Assembly: GCF_029892445.1 (NCBI RefSeq)
Contig: NZ_JARXVJ010000001.1
Location: 2,294,001-2,358,000 of the forward strand
DNA length: 64,000 bases
Direction of reading: 5' to 3'
Source of the DNA: Chryseobacterium sp. H1D6B
GTDB taxonomy: Bacteria > Bacteroidota > Bacteroidia > Flavobacteriales > Weeksellaceae
The translations under genes and the position numbers were made by a program. Below the pieces are notes generated by a model. The model searched no databases. It was not told the origin of the DNA and saw only the letters and a program-made list of their open reading frames with translations. Shown here piece after piece: positions 19,401 to 26,047 of this stretch. The first letter of the stretch is position 1. Each line of letters begins with the position of its first letter.

Positions 19401-19540
19401 AAATCATAGATCCCTGTGACTGTATTAATGTCTGTCAGGGCTAATGTCCTGATATTAAGATCAACAGCCTGCTGGACCAGATCCTCAATGGGAATGGTTC
19501 CGTATCTGAGACTGTGATAGGAATGGCAGTTGAGAAACAT
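16484..19540 (-). CDS. DNA polymerase III alpha-like polymerase, DnaE2/ImuC-type
   Basis: A 1018-aa C-family polymerase. The N-terminal PHP domain begins NCHSYHSLRYG; the palm carries the metal-binding pair in PPDFDIDW (Asp345, Asp347) and a third Asp in LEKFDILSQRG (about 494); an OB-fold and HhH region follow after about residue 790. It is shorter than replicative DnaE (about 1160 aa or more) and lies 11 nt downstream of a Y-family polymerase in a damage-regulated pair. The setting is that of ImuB/ImuC mutasomes, so I call it an accessory translesion DnaE, not the replicase. No clamp-binding motif was checked. Confidence 0.85.
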   Translation of the reverse strand: MFLNCHSYHSLRYGTIPIEDLVQQAVDLNIRTLALTDINTVTGIYDFYKLCQEKGIKPIVGVDVRVENEQHYVCLAKNPKGIAEVNRLLTNYNCEGMEIPKANPELKDSFVIYPLTNIPEKLLEHEFIGIRQDELNFLVRPELKRLIERMVILHPVTFSGTEKYELHKILRAIDGNTLISKLSENDHCKESETFVDKRQLLGQYQLYPQIIENTKHLVNACSFDFDFSTPKNKKHFTDSRENDFKLLRELAYEGLTKRYPDGDSDAKARMEKELGVIHQLNFCSYFLITWDIIQYSNRMGFMHMGRGSGANSIISYCIGITDICPLELDLYFERFLNLNRKTPPDFDIDWSWQTRDIILAYIFKKYGKDHVAFCGTNVEFKYRSIFREVGKAFGLPKDELDVLAGKPIDQHNDNSVFRLVHYYGKMLEKYPNQRSMHSCGILISEEPITNYSALEMPPKGFPIVQFDMHTAEDIGLEKFDILSQRGLGTIKDTVDLIKEKKGIIVDIKDTTLSKDEAKCNEFLSIGKTIGCFYIESPAMRGLLRRLKCDNYKVLVAASSIIRPGVAQSGMMREYIFRHNNPTKFEYFHDVFKKELGETYGIMVYQEDVIKIALHFGGLSAADGDVLRRAMSGKGRSLSALQKVKDHFFESCQELGHPEQLSKEVYRQIESFAGYSFCKAHSASYAVESYQSLYLKVYYPIEFMVCAINNGGGFYRTEVYVHEAKMSGATINNPCVNLSEFQATVYGTDVYLGLMLIENLEGRVAQMIPEERKKNGDYTTLENFVKRIPIGIETLQVLIFVGALRFTGKQKHELLIEARFLMSGNKPDNKQLTLIEEPQKEYQLPKIERDPFEDAFDEIEILGFPVSFSPFDLLQTRYRGTVMSKDLTKYHKQQVKMLAYLISRKHVPTKRGAMFFGTWIDAEGDYFDTAHFPNCLEQYPFQGGGCYLLLGTVEVDFHFPTITIHKMAKMPFIPDPRYSMDQSKSLETARTLKEDVSMTQRQPYPQEQEINLPRHKMEL

Positions 19541-19551
19541 AGTGTTCTATT

Positions 19552-20697
19552 TTATTTATTTAAAAAACCGGATGCCCGGCCCACGCTGGAAACTCCGAAC
19601 CTGTTTTTGATCCTATCCATCGTCTGATAAAGGGAGATCAGTTCTTCTGTGTCTTCAAAGAGATCCATCTGATGACAACCGTGAACAAGACCGGTAAACC
19701 GGATTCCTATCAGTCTTATTCTCATTCTTCTGGTATAGACCTTCTTGAACAATTCAAGGACATATCTGAGAAGGGTATGGTCTGCAGAAGTATAGGGTAT
19801 CCTGCATTGTTTGGTCTCCGTATCAAAATTCGAATACCTTATCTTGACGGTAACGGTCGAGGTCAGCCATTTTTCCTGCCTCAACTGAAAGGCAAGCTTT
19901 TCTACCATTCCGGATAGAATGCTTCTGATATTCTGAATATCAATGGTATCCTGGGAAAATGTATCTTCCGTTGATATTGATTTTCTTTCAGAGTAAGGGA
20001 TTACGGGTGTCTCATCAATACCGTGGGCTTTTTTCCAAAGGACGGTTCCGTTCTTTCCGATCAGCTGGTTCAGCACATCAATGGGCATTTCAGACAGCGT
20101 CTTTATGGTCTTGACACCCAATCTTGAAAACAGGTTGAATGTTTCAGGTCCGACCATTGGAATTTTTTTGATGGACAGCGGATTTAAAAAATTTTGGATA
20201 TTGGCCTCTTTCACTTCAAATCTTCCCGTAGGCTTCGATTCACCTGTTCCGATCTTTGAGACCGTCTTATTGGTGGATAAAGCAAAGCTGATTGGTAAGC
20301 CTGTATTTTTTGTGACGGCATCGACAATTTCATTTGTCCATTGAAAACAGCCAAAAAACTGATCCATTCCTGAAAGGTCAAGATAAAATTCATCGATACT
20401 GGCTTTTTCCAACACCGGTACTTTTTCCTGAATGACCTCGGTCACAATATGCGACATATTGGAGTAATATTCCATATCACCCTTGATCACTTTAGCTTCC
20501 GGACATAACCTCAAAGCCATCTTAATTGGCATTGCCGAGCGCACCCCAAATTTCCGAACTTCATATGAGCAAGAAGCTACCACACCACGATCCCCACCTC
20601 CGATGATCACAGGCTGTTTCTCCAGTACAGAGTTTTTCAGCCGTTCACAGGAAACAAAAAAGGTGTCCAGATCCATATGTGCAATTGCTCTTTCCAT
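19552..20697 (-). CDS. Y-family DNA polymerase (DinB/UmuC type)
   Basis: A 381-aa translesion polymerase. The catalytic acids are present: MDLDTFF (Asp9) and SIDEFYLDL (Asp102, Glu103), so unlike ImuB this protein should be enzymatically active. The little-finger domain occupies the C-terminal third. It starts next to an operator/promoter region shared with the divergent LexA-like gene and is followed after 11 nt by the DnaE-like polymerase, so the two are made together on DNA damage. An alternative start is Met8. Confidence 0.9.
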   Translation of the reverse strand: MERAIAHMDLDTFFVSCERLKNSVLEKQPVIIGGGDRGVVASCSYEVRKFGVRSAMPIKMALRLCPEAKVIKGDMEYYSNMSHIVTEVIQEKVPVLEKASIDEFYLDLSGMDQFFGCFQWTNEIVDAVTKNTGLPISFALSTNKTVSKIGTGESKPTGRFEVKEANIQNFLNPLSIKKIPMVGPETFNLFSRLGVKTIKTLSEMPIDVLNQLIGKNGTVLWKKAHGIDETPVIPYSERKSISTEDTFSQDTIDIQNIRSILSGMVEKLAFQLRQEKWLTSTVTVKIRYSNFDTETKQCRIPYTSADHTLLRYVLELFKKVYTRRMRIRLIGIRFTGLVHGCHQMDLFEDTEELISLYQTMDRIKNRFGVSSVGRASGFLNK

Positions 20698-20701
20698 TTG
20701 A

Positions 20702-20709
20702 CAAAATTA
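20702..20709 (-). promoter_or_regulatory. -7 element for the Y-family polymerase operon
   Basis: On the minus strand this reads TAATTTTG, an exact TAnnTTTG match, immediately downstream of the palindromic operator at 20710-20724. Transcription would start at or very near the ATG at 20697, so the message may be nearly leaderless. Confidence 0.5.
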
Positions 20710-20724
20710 GATACATTATGTATC
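20710..20724. promoter_or_regulatory. Operator 1 for the LexA-like repressor
   Basis: GATACATTATGTATC is a perfect 7+1+7 palindrome abutting the -7 element of the polymerase operon. It shares GATACA-N3-TGTATC with operator 2 at 20743-20757; the centres are 33 bp apart, about three helical turns. Confidence 0.75.
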
Positions 20725-20732
20725 TTTTTTAT

Positions 20733-20740
20733 TATATTTG
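20733..20740 (+). promoter_or_regulatory. -7 element for the LexA-like repressor gene
   Basis: TATATTTG is an exact TAnnTTTG match between the two operators, 19 nt before the ATG at 20759. No TTG is found at -33, as often when a promoter depends on or is blocked by a nearby regulator. Confidence 0.5.
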
Positions 20741-20742
20741 CA

Positions 20743-20757
20743 GATACAAATTGTATC
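20743..20757. promoter_or_regulatory. Operator 2 for the LexA-like repressor
   Basis: GATACAAATTGTATC is a perfect 7+1+7 palindrome. It ends 1 nt before the repressor start codon and covers the expected transcription start, which predicts autorepression. Confidence 0.75.
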
Positions 20758-20758
20758 A

Positions 20759-21532
20759 ATGTCAATATTTTCAGAAAACATCAGGCTTCTAAGGCATAAG
20801 AAAAATTTATCTCAACAGAGCTTTGCAGAAAGTCTAGGGATGAGTAGAGTGCGGTATTCAAAATACGAAGACGGGCGTTCAGAGGCACCTTACGAGATCC
20901 TGATCAGGATCTCCAAATTCTTCAATGTGAGCATCGATCTGCTGCTGACCTTGGATATCAGTAAATACCCGGTGGACAATATGATGAAGCTACCGGAGAA
21001 CAGGGTGGTATTGCCGATCACCGTAGATTCTGAGGGGGAGAATTTTATCGAGATCGTACCACAGAAAGCATCGATGGGTTATCTGAAAGGTTTCAGTGAT
21101 GCAGATTATATTGATAAGCTTTCCCGAATGAAACTTCCCTTTTTGAAGAATGGAAAATACAGGGCTTTTCTGGCGGATGGTGATTCGATGCCTCCTTTTG
21201 CAGACGGTTCTTATATAATAGGTGAATACATAGAACAATTGACAGACCTGAAACCCGGCAAGGAATATATTTTCGTCACTTCAGATGGCATCACCTACAA
21301 AACATTGGTCAAGCAAACCAAAAAGTCGGTAATCGTCTCGGCAGACAATACATTTTATGAGCCTTACGAGATCCCTCTTGAAAATGTTTTTGAGGTATGG
21401 AAATATGTGCGTGGGATCCTGCCTGAAAATTATAAACCGGGAAAGACCAACGAGACCTATATCAATACAGTGTTGCAGGAACTTAAAACCAGTATTAAGG
21501 AACTTGATGATAAGGTTTCATCCATTAAATAA
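20759..21532 (+). CDS. XRE/LexA-like repressor with S24 peptidase domain
   Basis: A 257-aa regulator. An XRE helix-turn-helix (about residues 4-62, LSQQSFAESLGMSRVRYSKYE) is joined to a LexA/UmuD-like S24 domain with Ser143 in ADGDSMPP and Lys181 in ITYKTLV. The expected cleavage dipeptide Ala-Gly is replaced by Met106-Gly107 in KASMGYLKG. A short coiled tail ends the protein. I use the ATG at 20759 because the earlier frame start at 20738 lies inside the promoter. It is placed to repress itself, AlkB and the divergent polymerase operon and to be relieved after DNA damage. Confidence 0.85.
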   Translation: MSIFSENIRLLRHKKNLSQQSFAESLGMSRVRYSKYEDGRSEAPYEILIRISKFFNVSIDLLLTLDISKYPVDNMMKLPENRVVLPITVDSEGENFIEIVPQKASMGYLKGFSDADYIDKLSRMKLPFLKNGKYRAFLADGDSMPPFADGSYIIGEYIEQLTDLKPGKEYIFVTSDGITYKTLVKQTKKSVIVSADNTFYEPYEIPLENVFEVWKYVRGILPENYKPGKTNETYINTVLQELKTSIKELDDKVSSIK

Positions 21533-21553
21533 TTTTTATCAATCAATATTCCC

Positions 21554-22165
21554 ATGCAGCTAAGTTTATTTGATACAGAAGAATTTTACGAGTTTCCAAA
21601 AGACCTTTTGGAGTACAAAGAAAATTTCCTGGGCACGGAAGAGGCGGATCAGTTAAAAGACCATCTGCTTCAAACAGCTCCATGGGAACAGCGTACTCAG
21701 AAGATGTATGATAAGACAATCATAACACCACGACTGACCGTCTGGTATGGTGATGACAAAAAATCTTACGAATCGGCTGATAATAATACATCAGGTACCA
21801 ATCCCTGGACTTCGGAGTTGCTGGCATTAAAAGAAAGAATTGAACAAGAATTCGGTTATAGGTTCAATGGGGTTCTATTAAACCTCTATCGGGACAACAA
21901 TGATTCAGTGGCCTGGCACAGGGATAAGGAAAGCCGGTATGGAAAACGTCCTGTCATCGCGTCCATCAGTCTCGGACAGACCAGGAACTTTGATTTTAGA
22001 AAAAAAGACCATCATCAGAGCAAATACAGCCTGCCGCTTCCAAACGGTTCATTGCTCATTATGAAAGGTGACCTTCAGGAAAACTGGGAACACCGGATCG
22101 CCAAATCTACAATACCCATGAAGGAACGTGTTAACCTAACGTTCCGATTGATCAGTGAACTATAG
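21554..22165 (+). CDS. alkB: AlkB-type 2-oxoglutarate/Fe(II) dioxygenase
   Basis: A 203-aa oxidative demethylase of alkylated DNA bases. The iron ligands are His122 and Asp124 (VAWHRDKE) and His180 (WEHRIAK); the 2-oxoglutarate-binding arginines are Arg192 and Arg198 in ERVNLTFR. NLYRDNNDSVAWH is the usual nucleotide-recognition and metal segment. It begins 21 nt after the LexA-like gene, so it shares that promoter and probably its damage control. A 67-aa gene follows 33 nt later. Confidence 0.93.
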   Translation: MQLSLFDTEEFYEFPKDLLEYKENFLGTEEADQLKDHLLQTAPWEQRTQKMYDKTIITPRLTVWYGDDKKSYESADNNTSGTNPWTSELLALKERIEQEFGYRFNGVLLNLYRDNNDSVAWHRDKESRYGKRPVIASISLGQTRNFDFRKKDHHQSKYSLPLPNGSLLIMKGDLQENWEHRIAKSTIPMKERVNLTFRLISEL

Positions 22166-22198
22166 TATCATAAAAAAATAAAATTAAATAATAGTTAT

Positions 22199-22402
22199 AT
22201 GTCTATTTCGTACTACGATTTTAAAAATCTACCCGTGCAAGCTCAATACGAATTGGCTTTGTCCGCAGGAAGGGTCATCAGTGAAACCTCTAAGGATGGA
22301 CTAAAGTTTGTATTGTATGAGTTGTCAAGTTTTTCAGTGGAGATCGTATATAAGACCATCAATAACAAGATAGAAGGTCTTAGCGTCTTTCAGAATAAAT
22401 GA
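22199..22402 (+). CDS. Small conserved-looking hypothetical protein, 67 aa
   Basis: An ATG-started 67-aa frame, MSISYYDFKNLPVQAQYELA onward, with a predicted helix followed by strands (KFVLYELSSFSVEIVYKTIN). It looks like a compact soluble alpha-beta protein and has normal codon use. It follows alkB by 33 nt on the same strand and may be the last gene of the damage operon. I do not recognise a named family. Confidence 0.65.
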   Translation: MSISYYDFKNLPVQAQYELALSAGRVISETSKDGLKFVLYELSSFSVEIVYKTINNKIEGLSVFQNK

Positions 22403-22450
22403 ACTCTGTGACACCTAGAATAATTTTTATTTGTCTTCGTCCCAAAAAAG

Positions 22451-22466
22451 TGTGATTTGGATCACA
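22451..22466. promoter_or_regulatory. Crp-like palindrome upstream of the DJ-1/PfpI gene
   Basis: TGTGAT-TTGG-ATCACA contains TGTGA-N6-TCACA, identical in half-sites to the Escherichia coli Crp consensus. Its centre is about 68 bp before the start point implied by CAACTTTG at 22512-22519, a usual activator position. Which regulator binds is unknown. Confidence 0.45.
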
Positions 22467-22545
22467 TTAAAATAGTGACTTGGATCCTATGTTCAAAACA
22501 CAGGTAAATTCCAACTTTGTAATAATAAATTTAATAGATATAAAA

Positions 22546-23223
22546 ATGAGCAAAAAAGTTTTATTCGTGATCACGAGTCACGACGAATTAGGAAATACAG
22601 GTCAAAAGACGGGATTTTGGACGGAAGAATTAGCGGCTCCTTATTATGCGTTGTCTGATAAGGGCGTTGAGATCACATTGGCATCTCCAAAGGGGGGGCA
22701 ACCACCAATTGATCCGAAAAGTGAAGACCCTTCATCTCAAACGGATGCCACACGCAGAATGGACAATGATGGGGTTTTAAAGGAAAAATTAAAAAACACC
22801 CACAAGTTATCCGAAGTCAAAAGTGAAGACTTTGATGCGGTATTCTATCCTGGCGGTCACGGTCCTTTATGGGATCTGGCTGAGGACAAGGTTTCTCAGG
22901 ACTTAATTGTGGATTTTTACAGCAATGATAAGCCTGTAGCATTCGTTTGCCATGCACCCGGAGTTTTGAAGGCTGTAAAAATTGACGGTGAGTATTTAGT
23001 AAAGGGTAAAAATGTCACTGGATTCACCAATACCGAGGAAGAGGCTGTACAACTAACGGAGATAGTTCCGTTTCTGGTTGAAGATATGCTGAAACAGAAT
23101 GGCGGATCATACAGTAAAGTTGAAGATTGGGCTCCTTACGCTGTGGTTGACGGAAGACTGATCACAGGACAAAATCCTGCTTCTTCTGAGAAGGTGGCTG
23201 AGGAATTATTGAAACTTATTTAG
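22546..23223 (+). CDS. DJ-1/PfpI-superfamily protein (class I glutamine-amidotransferase fold)
   Basis: A 225-aa protein starting MSKKVLFVITSHDELGNTG. The nucleophile elbow is VAFVCHAPG (Cys with adjacent His) and the companion Glu is in KTGFWTEELA, the Hsp31/glyoxalase III-like arrangement. Relatives act as stress chaperones, deglycases or glutathione-independent glyoxalases in the cytoplasm. I prefer the ATG at 22546 to 22480, because the earlier codons overlap the likely promoter. A Crp-like palindrome lies about 80 nt upstream. Confidence 0.9.
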   Translation: MSKKVLFVITSHDELGNTGQKTGFWTEELAAPYYALSDKGVEITLASPKGGQPPIDPKSEDPSSQTDATRRMDNDGVLKEKLKNTHKLSEVKSEDFDAVFYPGGHGPLWDLAEDKVSQDLIVDFYSNDKPVAFVCHAPGVLKAVKIDGEYLVKGKNVTGFTNTEEEAVQLTEIVPFLVEDMLKQNGGSYSKVEDWAPYAVVDGRLITGQNPASSEKVAEELLKLI

Positions 23224-23363
23224 GTTTTTTTCATTCCAGAAGATCAGACCTTGGTGTTCGAGTATAAAATAATTCCATTCCTTTTAGGAAAAATTAGGAT
23301 AATCAGGTCTTTTTTAAAATACAATTAACACCATTGATGATCTTTAAATGTATTGAGTTTCCC

Positions 23364-23442
23364 TAATTTTGTAGAGGAAATACTTTTATAAAGGTTTTCA
23401 TGGTTATTAGTTTTTATCCCCATATTATTTGGGGATTTTTTT
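23364..23442 (+). ncRNA. Candidate small RNA with own promoter and terminator
   Basis: Within the 420-nt gap before the exonuclease-like gene, TAATTTTG (23364-23371, exact TAnnTTTG) is followed about 45 nt later by a clear terminator: ATCCCCA (23416-23422), 7-nt loop, TGGGGAT (23430-23436), then seven T. No ORF fits between them, so a transcript of about 65 nt is possible. There is no TTG at -33. The rest of the gap shows nothing else I can name. Confidence 0.3.
23416..23442 (+). terminator. Rho-independent terminator
   Basis: The 7-bp stem ATCCCCA/TGGGGAT with a TATTATT loop and a T7 tract. It ends either a read-through from the PfpI gene or the short transcript proposed at 23364. Confidence 0.75.
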
Positions 23443-23603
23443 ATTTCTACAGCAATAAAAATATTGTAATGTTGAAGCCAAAAGGTTAGGCATTAAAAGG
23501 CATTCTGTATACTTTTTAAAGGATAGGAAATTGTCGCATTCGATTTTAAACTTACATTTCAGTATATGTAAACATATCTATTTTATTTAAATTCAATTAG
23601 CAA

Positions 23604-23611
23604 TACCTTTG
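23604..23611 (+). promoter_or_regulatory. -7 element of the exonuclease VII-like gene
   Basis: TACCTTTG is an exact TAnnTTTG match. It overlaps the TTG at 23609 that would open the longest frame, so it argues for translation from the ATG at 23645. Confidence 0.45.
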
Positions 23612-23644
23612 CTTATCAAGCTTTTTAAAACGACAGTCAATTAC

Positions 23645-24988
23645 ATGGATGATCAAGAAGTCACATATCCGATCTATTCACCAGCCTCAGTTATTGGGAT
23701 CTTCAGCAATGCCCTCAAGCTCAATGCTACGGTTAATCTGATCTATCTGAAAGGCAGATATGCTTTTGGTGGAGGTAAATCCTATGGGAACTACTATTAT
23801 GACCTTCTTTTCTCAGAAGGTGATCACACTTCGATTGGGATTCGTATTTCTTCTTTGCTCAGGAGTAAGATCACCAATAATGAGATCTATACGCTCAGAG
23901 GGTTCATTGAGAAAAACATTAAAAATTCTTCGATAGAGCTTCGTTTTGTAGTTGATGAGATCGTTCAGCAGGAAGAAAAATCCATCTCCGAAGAAGAGCT
24001 GGAAAGGTATGGACTGATCCAGAAAAAACTGGAGACAGGATCAAAAGATCTTGAAACCCTGATCAGGGATAAGATGCTCAAAGATGAAAAGGTCAGGGTC
24101 GCTAACATTTATGGAAATAATGCGATTGTCCAAAAAGATTTTTTTGAAGGACTGGATGTTTCCCGAAAATATTTTGATATTTCAGATGACAGCTGCAATA
24201 TCACTTCCTCCACGGCGATCATTTCCAAACTGAAGGAAATTTCAGCTTTGGATTATGACATTGTTGCATTGGTCAGGGGAGGAGGTGACAGGCAAAGTAT
24301 GGAAACTTTTAATGACCTGAACTTATCCGAATTATTCATAACAATGAAACCGGTTACTGTTACGGCTATTGGTCATACGGTAGATGAAACATTATTGGAT
24401 AAGCTGGCCGACAAACGTTTTCATTTACCTCACGATTACGGTGCTGGATGGCATACCATTGCTGAAAAATTATCCCACGAACGATCCAATTCGAGGGCTC
24501 TCCTCATTGATGAGGTCAAGAAAGATGTCACCAAGCAGTTTTCGGAACAGGTAGAAACTTTGGAAAAACGGTTGAAGAAGAAAAATGAAGAATTCGTTGA
24601 AGCCCAAAAAACTTATAAAGAGCAGGTGGAGAACCACAACAAAACCTTTACAGACCAACTGAAAGTTAGAAACGAGGAATTCCAAAAGCTTCAGGTGACT
24701 TCAGGCAAACAACTGGAAGATCTTCAGAAGAATTTCCAGGAGCAGCAGAAACAACGCCAGGCTGAAATGGAAAGCTACAAAAAAGAGATTGCCTCCTTGC
24801 ACGAAAAAAATGTCCAGTCGGCCATCAATGAAAGTACAGCTTCTTTAAGGGTTAATCTGGAAACTCTTAAGCAGGAAAATATCAGGCTGAATCAGGAAGT
24901 CCAAGGCCGCAAAACCGATTATATGAAGATCATAATCGCATTTGTTCTTGCATTGGTGATTGGTTTTATCCTGGCAAAAATTCTTTAA
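23645..24988 (+). CDS. Exonuclease VII large-subunit-like protein with coiled coil and C-terminal membrane anchor
   Basis: A 447-aa protein. Residues about 10-108 look like the XseA OB-fold (VIGIFSNALKLN, LRGFIEKN). The catalytic core keeps the XseA residues: Asp in VQKDFFEG (about 165), Arg in LVRGGGD (about 211), His and Asp in AIGHTVDET (about 244-247), then LADKRFHLPHD. Instead of the XseA stalk that binds XseB, residues about 290-415 are a charged coiled coil and the last about 20 residues (IIIAFVLALVIGFILAKIL) are one membrane helix. No xseB is adjacent. I infer a membrane-tethered, possibly oligomeric, single-strand nuclease. It is single-gene. Confidence 0.85.
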   Translation: MDDQEVTYPIYSPASVIGIFSNALKLNATVNLIYLKGRYAFGGGKSYGNYYYDLLFSEGDHTSIGIRISSLLRSKITNNEIYTLRGFIEKNIKNSSIELRFVVDEIVQQEEKSISEEELERYGLIQKKLETGSKDLETLIRDKMLKDEKVRVANIYGNNAIVQKDFFEGLDVSRKYFDISDDSCNITSSTAIISKLKEISALDYDIVALVRGGGDRQSMETFNDLNLSELFITMKPVTVTAIGHTVDETLLDKLADKRFHLPHDYGAGWHTIAEKLSHERSNSRALLIDEVKKDVTKQFSEQVETLEKRLKKKNEEFVEAQKTYKEQVENHNKTFTDQLKVRNEEFQKLQVTSGKQLEDLQKNFQEQQKQRQAEMESYKKEIASLHEKNVQSAINESTASLRVNLETLKQENIRLNQEVQGRKTDYMKIIIAFVLALVIGFILAKIL

Positions 24989-24989
24989 T

Positions 24990-25008
24990 AGACCACAGGC
25001 TCTGGTCT
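24990..25008. terminator. Short hairpin between convergent genes
   Basis: AGACCA (24990-24995) and TGGTCT (25003-25008) pair around a 7-nt loop, just after the exonuclease-like stop and touching the stop of the DUF2511-like gene. The T tracts are weak on both sides. Confidence 0.4.
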
Positions 25009-25349
25009 TATTTATTCTCGCAGATCGTCAGCCCCTGCGTGATAAAATCTCCATAAGATATCTTCAGCCCAGACCATTTCGGGTCATCCAGCCAGATCTC
25101 CTCAACCTTGCTGATTGACGAATCATTATGAGATGCTCCCTTCGCTGAACCATTGAGGGCATAGACCTTACCGTCGTTGGTTCTTCCATAGATCTCTTTG
25201 TAACCGGAACAGTAGACCTCAATCTCATTGACAGAGAATGGCCATTCACCAATGTAGTCCTGTTTGGTGAACTTGAGTGTATTTTTTGCAGCAGGTGCAG
25301 TACAGGATAAAATTAAAAGTAAGACTGAAAATAGAGTGAAGTTTTTCAT
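25008..25349 (-). CDS. DUF2511-like (YebY-like) lipoprotein
   Basis: A 113-aa protein with a lipoprotein signal: MKNFTLFSVLLLILSCTAP, lipobox LSC at residue 16. The mature part matches the DUF2511/YebY layout: EWPFSVNEIEVYC, a central VYALNG, then EIWLDDPKWSGLKIS and a late Cys in GLTICENK, so two cysteines could form a disulfide. Function is unknown; YebY-like proteins are periplasmic. The ATG at 25349 is chosen over 25388 because it gives a clean signal peptide. Confidence 0.75.
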   Translation of the reverse strand: MKNFTLFSVLLLILSCTAPAAKNTLKFTKQDYIGEWPFSVNEIEVYCSGYKEIYGRTNDGKVYALNGSAKGASHNDSSISKVEEIWLDDPKWSGLKISYGDFITQGLTICENK

Positions 25350-25429
25350 GATTAAAATGTATATCAGCAAAAGTAATAAACCTGACAACTCATTTTTTAC
25401 GGGTTTCCGTAAAATGATTCAACTCATAT

Positions 25430-25657
25430 CTATTTATTTCTTTTATTTGAATCCGACTTCTTTTGCAAAGCTTTTGCTCCCATCATATCAGCTTCATTTT
25501 CTAATTTGTGGTCATCGTTGATATTTACCTCAGCTGTTGCAGGCAATGTAGGTTTTATCTTCCCTTCCTTTTCAGACTCACGGATGCATTCTTTTTCGTC
25601 GGTAAATTCTTTGACTGTTCCCCTGCCGTTTATACCGGTTTTGGCAAATAGTATTTT
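25430..25657 (-). pseudogene. DUF4157-like C-terminal remnant
   Basis: A 75-codon open frame with no ATG start lies between a TAA at 25658 and its stop at 25430. It reads KTGINGRGTVKEF, then IKPTLPATAEVNINDD, and HKLENEADMMGAKALQKKSD. The NDD-x-LE-x-EAD-x-MGAKAL stretch is the signature around DUF4157 proteins, zinc-metallopeptidase-like proteins often tied to contractile injection systems and their cargo. The HExxH part is absent, so this is the tail of a lost gene or a short cargo relic. No injection-system genes are in the window. Confidence 0.5.
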
Positions 25658-26047
25658 TTAAGTAGTTCGACAATATTCTATATTCCAAAATTTATCTGCT
25701 AGTTCGTTTTGATTGACTAAGTTCTTTTCATAAAATAGCTAAATTGTAATGGTTCTTTTCAGGGTATTAAACTACAAAAAATAAGAAACCAATATACTTA
25801 AATTCCTTTCAATACTTTCGAAAAATGGCAGAGGATGATACTTGTGAAATAAAGCTTAATATAATTAATCAAGAGTTTAATTATCTAATTTTTTATTTGA
25901 TTGACAATGGTGGGATTATTATTCAATCGACACAAAAAAAATACTTTAAAACATATGTTTTAAAGTATTTTTACAACTTTGATATTTTAGTTGTGATCAG
26001 GCATTCTACCACGAATCGTTATTCATAACATCGAAAGTTTTAAACTT
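25658..26047. other. AT-rich gap
   Basis: Apart from the palindromic terminator at 25937-25972 I see nothing dependable. A 67-codon plus-strand frame from 25825 runs through that palindrome and has poor, AT-driven composition, so I do not call it. Confidence 0.5.
25937..25972 (-). terminator. Perfect 36-bp palindrome, probable terminator
   Basis: Two 18-bp arms meet at CATATG with no spacer; the left arm reads AAAAATACTTTAAAACAT. On the minus strand the hairpin is followed by further T, 76 nt past the stop of the small lipoprotein gene at 26048, which suits a terminator. Its perfect symmetry also allows a protein-binding role. Confidence 0.55.

Noticed and set aside
16484..19540. Replicative DNA polymerase III alpha
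   Set aside because: It is too short, sits next to a Y-family polymerase behind damage operators, and a translesion role fits better.
19552..20697. ImuB (inactive Y-polymerase)
   Set aside because: The catalytic Asp9, Asp102 and Glu103 are present, so it is not the inactive ImuB type.
23645..24988. Ordinary xseA
   Set aside because: The C-terminal coiled coil with a membrane helix and the lack of an adjacent xseB do not fit the housekeeping subunit.
25825..26028. 67-codon plus-strand frame
   Set aside because: It runs through the 36-bp palindromic terminator, is AT-driven and has no supporting promoter.
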